From positions 61,914-125,913 of the forward strand of contig JAFXVA010000013.1 of assembly GCA_017534965.1 (NCBI GenBank): DNA of 64,000 nucleotides, in the 5' to 3' direction. The stretch is from Elusimicrobiaceae bacterium. Lineage in GTDB: Bacteria > Elusimicrobiota > Elusimicrobia > Elusimicrobiales > Elusimicrobiaceae. A program made the translations under genes and the position numbers. The notes beneath the pieces are model-generated. The model was given only the letters and a program-made list of their open reading frames with translations. It was not told where the DNA came from and did no database searches. This document shows positions 60,871-64,000 of this stretch, piece after piece (the first letter of the stretch is position 1; every line of letters starts with the position of its first letter).

Positions 60871-61695
60871 TTAGAAGCGCACAAATCTTTCAACTTTAAT
60901 TGTGCAACCAAGTTCTTTAGAAGCGGCTTCAACATAATCTTTAACAGAAAGTTTGCTGTCTTTCATATAAGGTTGATTGAGTAAGCAAACATCTTTGTAG
61001 TATTTGTTGATTCTGCCGGGAATCATCTTTGCGATAGCGGCTTCGGGTTTGCCTTCGTTCTTGGCTTGAGTCATTGCAATTTCTTTTTCTCTTTCAATGA
61101 TTTCAGCGGGAACATCAGCTTCGTTAAGATATTGGGCAACCATACCGACTGCTTGCATAGCAAGATTTCTTGCCACTTCTTTTGCAGCTTCTTCTTTGCC
61201 GTTTACACCGCTTAACTCAACTAAAGCGCCTTTTTTGTTATCGCTGTGGACATAATAACCGATTAAGTTATTATTTGCATTCCAGCAAACAGCTTTGGTA
61301 AAGGAAACATTTTCGCCAAATTTAGGGGCTTTTTCTTCAATAAGTTTCTTTAAGGTTTCATCGGTTGTGTAATCGGTGATAGTTGGGTTTTTAAGCATAT
61401 AATCTGCAATATTATCTACGAGTGCAATAAAATCCGGTGTTTTTGCAACGAAGTCAGTTTCACAACCAAGATAGGCCATTGCATAAGTTTTATTATCGGC
61501 GGAAATTTTAAGGGCAAGTCTGCCTTCTTTGGTTTCTCTGCCGGCTCTTTTTGCCATATCGGCAAGGCCTTTTTTGCGTAAATAAACGATAGCGGCTTCA
61601 ACTTCATTATTGCTTTGGGCAAGGGCTTGTTTGCAAGCACCAAGACCGGCGCCGGTTTTTTCTCTTAATACTTTAATTAATTCTAAAGTGGACAT
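60871..61695 (-). CDS. tsf: Elongation factor Ts
   Basis: A 274-residue EF-Ts, the nucleotide exchange factor of EF-Tu. The N-terminal UBA-like module has IKVLREKTGAGLGACKQAL. The core carries AYLGCETDFVAKTPDF, the Thr-Asp-Phe-Val contact motif, then AMQAVGM and the C-terminal dimerisation segment. Length is normal. It follows rpsB after 68 nt containing a strong hairpin. An AAGGAG site precedes the ATG, and a terminator follows. Confidence 0.97.
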   Translation of the reverse strand: MSTLELIKVLREKTGAGLGACKQALAQSNNEVEAAIVYLRKKGLADMAKRAGRETKEGRLALKISADNKTYAMAYLGCETDFVAKTPDFIALVDNIADYMLKNPTITDYTTDETLKKLIEEKAPKFGENVSFTKAVCWNANNNLIGYYVHSDNKKGALVELSGVNGKEEAAKEVARNLAMQAVGMVAQYLNEADVPAEIIEREKEIAMTQAKNEGKPEAAIAKMIPGRINKYYKDVCLLNQPYMKDSKLSVKDYVEAASKELGCTIKVERFVRF

Positions 61696-61722
61696 CTTTT
61701 TATTTCTCCTTCTAAAATCTTT

Positions 61723-61753
61723 CTCTGCGCTCTTGTTAAAAAAGAGCGCAGAG
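61723..61753 (-). promoter_or_regulatory. Intercistronic hairpin between rpsB and tsf
   Basis: A perfect 10-bp GC-rich stem (61723-61732 with 61744-61753), 11-nt loop, sits about 10 nt past the rpsB stop. The T-run lies in the loop, not after the stem, so it is more likely a processing or partial-attenuation site than a full terminator. Confidence 0.6.
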
Positions 61754-61763
61754 TTTAAATAAT

Positions 61764-62753
61764 TTATTTTGCTTCTACTGCTTCTTTTTCTGCTTTTTTA
61801 GTTGTTTTTTTAGCAGTGATTTTTTTAGCGGTTGTTGCTTTTTTAGCAGTAGTCTTTTTAGCAGTTGTCTTTTTTTCTTTTGCAGGTTCTGCGGCAACTT
61901 CTGTTGCTTCAACTTTTTCTGCAACGGCAACTTCTGCAACTTCTTTTACTTCTTCTTTAGCAGGTTCGGTTGTTTCTTCGGTTGCAACGGCTGCTTGAAG
62001 GGCTTCTGCCATGATAGGATTTTCAACCGGTTTTTCTTCTTCAACAGATTGTTCTGCAGGTTGAGGGTTGGCTTCTGCTCTTGCTTCTAAAATAGAATCA
62101 GCAACGGCGGCGCAGAAAAGTTTAATAGATCTTGCGGCATCATCATTACCCGGGATAGGATAATCAATATTATCCGGATCGGCGTTTGTATCGCAAACGG
62201 CAACTACGGGGATACCCAAAATTTTAGCTTCTCTAACGGCACCTTGTGTATCAACAGGGTCAATAACAAAAAGAACATCAGGAAGAGTTTTCATATCTCT
62301 AATACCGCCGAGTAATTTTTGTAAGCGGTTAAGTTCTTTTGTTAAGCGGGAAGATTCCTTTTTGGAAATTGCTTTTAAAACACCTTCGTTTTCCCATCTT
62401 TCAAGTTCGGCCATTCTTTCAACAGATTTGCGAACGGTTTGGAAATTGGTTAAAGTTCCGCCGAGCCATTTTTCATGGATGCAAGGGCAGTTAACTCTTG
62501 CGGCTTCGGTTTGGATTGCTTCTTGTGCTTGTTTTTTTGTTCCGACAAATAAGAATTTAGAACCTTTTTTTGCTTCTTCTTTAATATAAGCGCAGGCCTT
62601 TTTTAATTCTTTTGCGGTTTTTTGTAAGTCTAAGATATGAACGCCGTTTCTTTCGCCAAAGATATAGCGACTCATTTTAGGGTTCCATCTGGAAGTTTGG
62701 TGGCCAAAGTGAACACCAGCCTCAAGCATGGCTTTCATTGATATATTGCTCAT
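61764..62753 (-). CDS. rpsB: Ribosomal protein uS2 with long Lys/Ala-rich tail
   Basis: A 329-residue uS2. The conserved core (about 1-230) shows [47 protein letters not shown] and [22 protein letters not shown] (split: [15 protein letters not shown]). Beyond about residue 235 comes an acidic Ala/Glu/Pro stretch and then a basic [15 protein letters not shown] repeat, about 90 residues not found in typical uS2. An AAGGAG site lies 8 nt before the ATG, behind a leader hairpin. It is co-transcribed with tsf. Confidence 0.97.
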   Translation of the reverse strand: MSNISMKAMLEAGVHFGHQTSRWNPKMSRYIFGERNGVHILDLQKTAKELKKACAYIKEEAKKGSKFLFVGTKKQAQEAIQTEAARVNCPCIHEKWLGGTLTNFQTVRKSVERMAELERWENEGVLKAISKKESSRLTKELNRLQKLLGGIRDMKTLPDVLFVIDPVDTQGAVREAKILGIPVVAVCDTNADPDNIDYPIPGNDDAARSIKLFCAAVADSILEARAEANPQPAEQSVEEEKPVENPIMAEALQAAVATEETTEPAKEEVKEVAEVAVAEKVEATEVAAEPAKEKKTTAKKTTAKKATTAKKITAKKTTKKAEKEAVEAK

Positions 62754-62771
62754 TTATTTTTTCTCCTTAGT

Positions 62772-62819
62772 GATAGTTGCCAAAATTTAGGTAGAGGTTA
62801 CCTATGGCGACAACTTATC
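62772..62819 (-). promoter_or_regulatory. Structured rpsB 5' leader hairpin (S2-leader candidate)
   Basis: On the rpsB transcript, outer helices pair 62772-62778 with 62812-62819 (one bulge) and 62779-62782 with 62805-62808. An inner 6-bp stem is 62788-62793 with 62799-62804. The structure ends 4 nt before the AAGGAG site. This placement fits ribosomal-protein autoregulatory leaders. Confidence 0.55.
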
Positions 62820-62885
62820 ATAGTTAATGGTAAAAGCATTTAATTTACAAACTTGTTTCGCTTTATACTCACATTTAACCTATAT

Positions 62886-62894
62886 AAATTATAG
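62886..62894 (-). promoter_or_regulatory. Extended -10 promoter of rpsB-tsf
   Basis: TGCTATAAT on the minus strand (-10 at 62891-62886, TGn above it). Transcription would start near 62879, leaving about a 125-nt leader that holds the hairpin at 62772-62819. Confidence 0.6.
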
Positions 62895-63040
62895 CATTTT
62901 TGCGAAGATTTTTGGTAAATTTTAATTTTTTTCAAACTTCGGATACATGGGGTTGCCACCCCGCGAGGTATACCTCGTTTGAAAAACCACTTTTTCTAAT
63001 AGAAAAAGTTAATTAAAATTTCCTCAAAACTTTTCGCAAA
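62894..63040. repeat. 147-bp cruciform/palindromic element
   Basis: Ends pair over about 30 positions: TTTTGCGAA (62896-62904) with TTCGCAAAA (63031-63039), then AAATTTTAATT (62915-62925) with AATTAAAATTT (63009-63019). Inside, 62926-62935 pairs with 62975-62984, enclosing GGGGT/ACCCC (62947-62960) and the perfect palindrome GAGGTATACCTC (62963-62974). A separate 9-bp hairpin is 62987-62995 with 62999-63007. No ORF is present. It could be a MITE-like element or a structured RNA. Confidence 0.6.
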
Positions 63041-63086
63041 ATAATTTACTCTGCTTGGCTAAATGGGTTAGGTATTTAGTTATTTA

Positions 63087-64000
63087 TTATCTAAATCGGT
63101 CCTTAAACTTTTGGAAGATATAAGATATTCCAAACAAAATGCCTGCTATAGCAAAAAGTCCTACTATTCTATAGACAATGCCTAAAGACCACAAATCAAA
63201 CATAAATAACTTTATGATTGAAAGAGTCATAATTACTATACCCGCGTTTAAAAGCATTTTATATTTTTTGTAGAAGGCAATTATACAGGCAGTGGCTCCA
63301 TACAAAGTCCAAGCGATAGTATAAGTAATTGTTGCGGCAAAATTACCAAAGAAGTTAAATTTAAGCGGTTCTGTAATTTGGCCGAAATAGTTTGCAATTT
63401 CTATATTAATTAAATGGAATAATAAAATTGCCCCTAAAATATTAAGCAAAGTTTTGATATTCGTCTTCTCTGCTTTTACCAAATAGTTAGCACAAATAAG
63501 TATAGTTGTTGCGGCTATGATATAAACCGGTAGATAAATATTAAATATTTGCTCGCGGACAATATAAGGGCAGAAACTATCCGTAAAAATAAGGCGTATA
63601 AAAGAAACACCTAAAAGTAAAACACCGGCTTTTTCTGCCCAAGAATTAAAGATACCTTTTTTATTAATAAACATAAGTCCTGCGCCAACGAACAGCCAAG
63701 CAAGAGTATAAGTAGTAGTTTGGGCAAAATCCCCGGAGAAGTTAAAAAGCAATTCTCCGCCTTTTGTAAAGAAGCTGGCAATTTCTAAATTTAACAAGAT
63801 GAAAATTAAAATTGTGCCTGCGATATTAAGAATTGTTTTAAGATAGTTATCGGCTCCTTCTTTAACAGGCCAATATTTTGCCCCTATAAATATTGCGCCT
63901 GCAGTTACAGAATAAACAAGCAAGAACCAATTAAATATAACAGGTTGATTATCTATGTTAGCACAATATTCCATAAAACAAGTTAATCTGAAGAAGGCAA
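63087..64000 (-). CDS. DUF2339-like polytopic membrane protein, 3' part
   Basis: At least 304 codons remain open to the window edge, so the start is outside; an internal ATG lies at 63974. The visible chain has about nine transmembrane helices in two similar halves. LKTILNIAGTILIFILLNLEIASFF is echoed by LKTLLNILGAILLFHLINIEIANYF (only parts quoted: ILLNLEIASFF, HLINIEIANYF). The end, MTLSIIKLFMFDLWSLGIVYR, matches the C terminus of DUF2339 membrane proteins. Function is unknown. Confidence 0.75.
   Translation of the reverse strand, partial: AFFRLTCFMEYCANIDNQPVIFNWFLLVYSVTAGAIFIGAKYWPVKEGADNYLKTILNIAGTILIFILLNLEIASFFTKGGELLFNFSGDFAQTTTYTLAWLFVGAGLMFINKKGIFNSWAEKAGVLLLGVSFIRLIFTDSFCPYIVREQIFNIYLPVYIIAATTILICANYLVKAEKTNIKTLLNILGAILLFHLINIEIANYFGQITEPLKFNFFGNFAATITYTIAWTLYGATACIIAFYKKYKMLLNAGIVIMTLSIIKLFMFDLWSLGIVYRIVGLFAIAGILFGISYIFQKFKDRFR

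Overview
The window is AT-rich, gene-dense bacterial chromosome with about 67 protein genes, three tRNAs and very short intergenic gaps. It has a Gram-negative envelope (lpxB, gmhA, a TolC-type channel, patatin, outer-membrane beta-barrels with C-terminal Phe). It also has LL-diaminopimelate aminotransferase (dapL), a fermentative bifunctional AdhE, and stand-alone type IV pilin-like genes with the KKAFTLIELLVVVLIIGILAAIA signature. Together these suggest an anaerobic, probably host-associated Elusimicrobiota-like bacterium. That assignment is inference from gene content; no rRNA is present.

Layout. 0-7.7 kb: lpxB, a short RelA/SpoT protein, the lysine/peptidoglycan pair dapL-dapF, a LACC1-type protein, murI and a small beta-barrel. 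7.8-17.2 kb: tRNA-Gln, then ten minus-strand genes nearly end to end, starting with an unknown membrane-anchored protein, malic enzyme and two-subunit fumarase, then a lipoprotein, beta-barrel, HAMP protein, TolC-like channel, patatin and TPR protein. 17.3-25.3 kb: tRNA-Asp, murB, pgm, a pilin-like gene behind an unusual terminator hairpin, a secreted unknown, guaB-guaA (IMP dehydrogenase without CBS domains) and a ferritin-like gene. 25.4-38.2 kb: a secreted paralogue pair, nudix, gatA and gatC (no gatB), VanY, two tandem SpoIID-like proteins, adhE, trmL, an MFS gene, flavodoxin, a Pro/Ala-repeat lipoprotein and tRNA-Ser beside a palindromic block.

38.3-47.5 kb: a MoxR/DUF58/BatA-E (aerotolerance-type) operon running into gmhA and rpiB. 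47.6-54.9 kb: a tightly coupled minus-strand run, ampG-like MFS, tdh, kbl, znuA, znuC, znuB, nth, rdgB. 54.9-60.0 kb: eamA, nadE, an AI-2E transporter and a shortened uvrC. 60.0-64.0 kb, minus strand: a second pilin, a strongly structured non-coding region with its own promoter and terminator, tsf, rpsB with a long Lys/Ala tail, a 147-bp cruciform and the 3' part of a DUF2339-like gene.

The most unusual material is non-coding. (1) A ~245-nt RNA candidate with several perfect hairpins and a 10-bp pseudoknot lies between tsf and a pilin gene. (2) The other pilin gene has the same order: promoter, leader, terminator, pilin. (3) A palindromic block beside tRNA-Ser is flanked by 14-bp direct repeats. 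(4) A cruciform lies upstream of rpsB. (5) A roughly 40-bp operator-like module occurs at identical spacing upstream of two promoters. (6) Eight genes have a -10-like box 6-8 nt before the ATG and no Shine-Dalgarno, which suggests leaderless transcripts.
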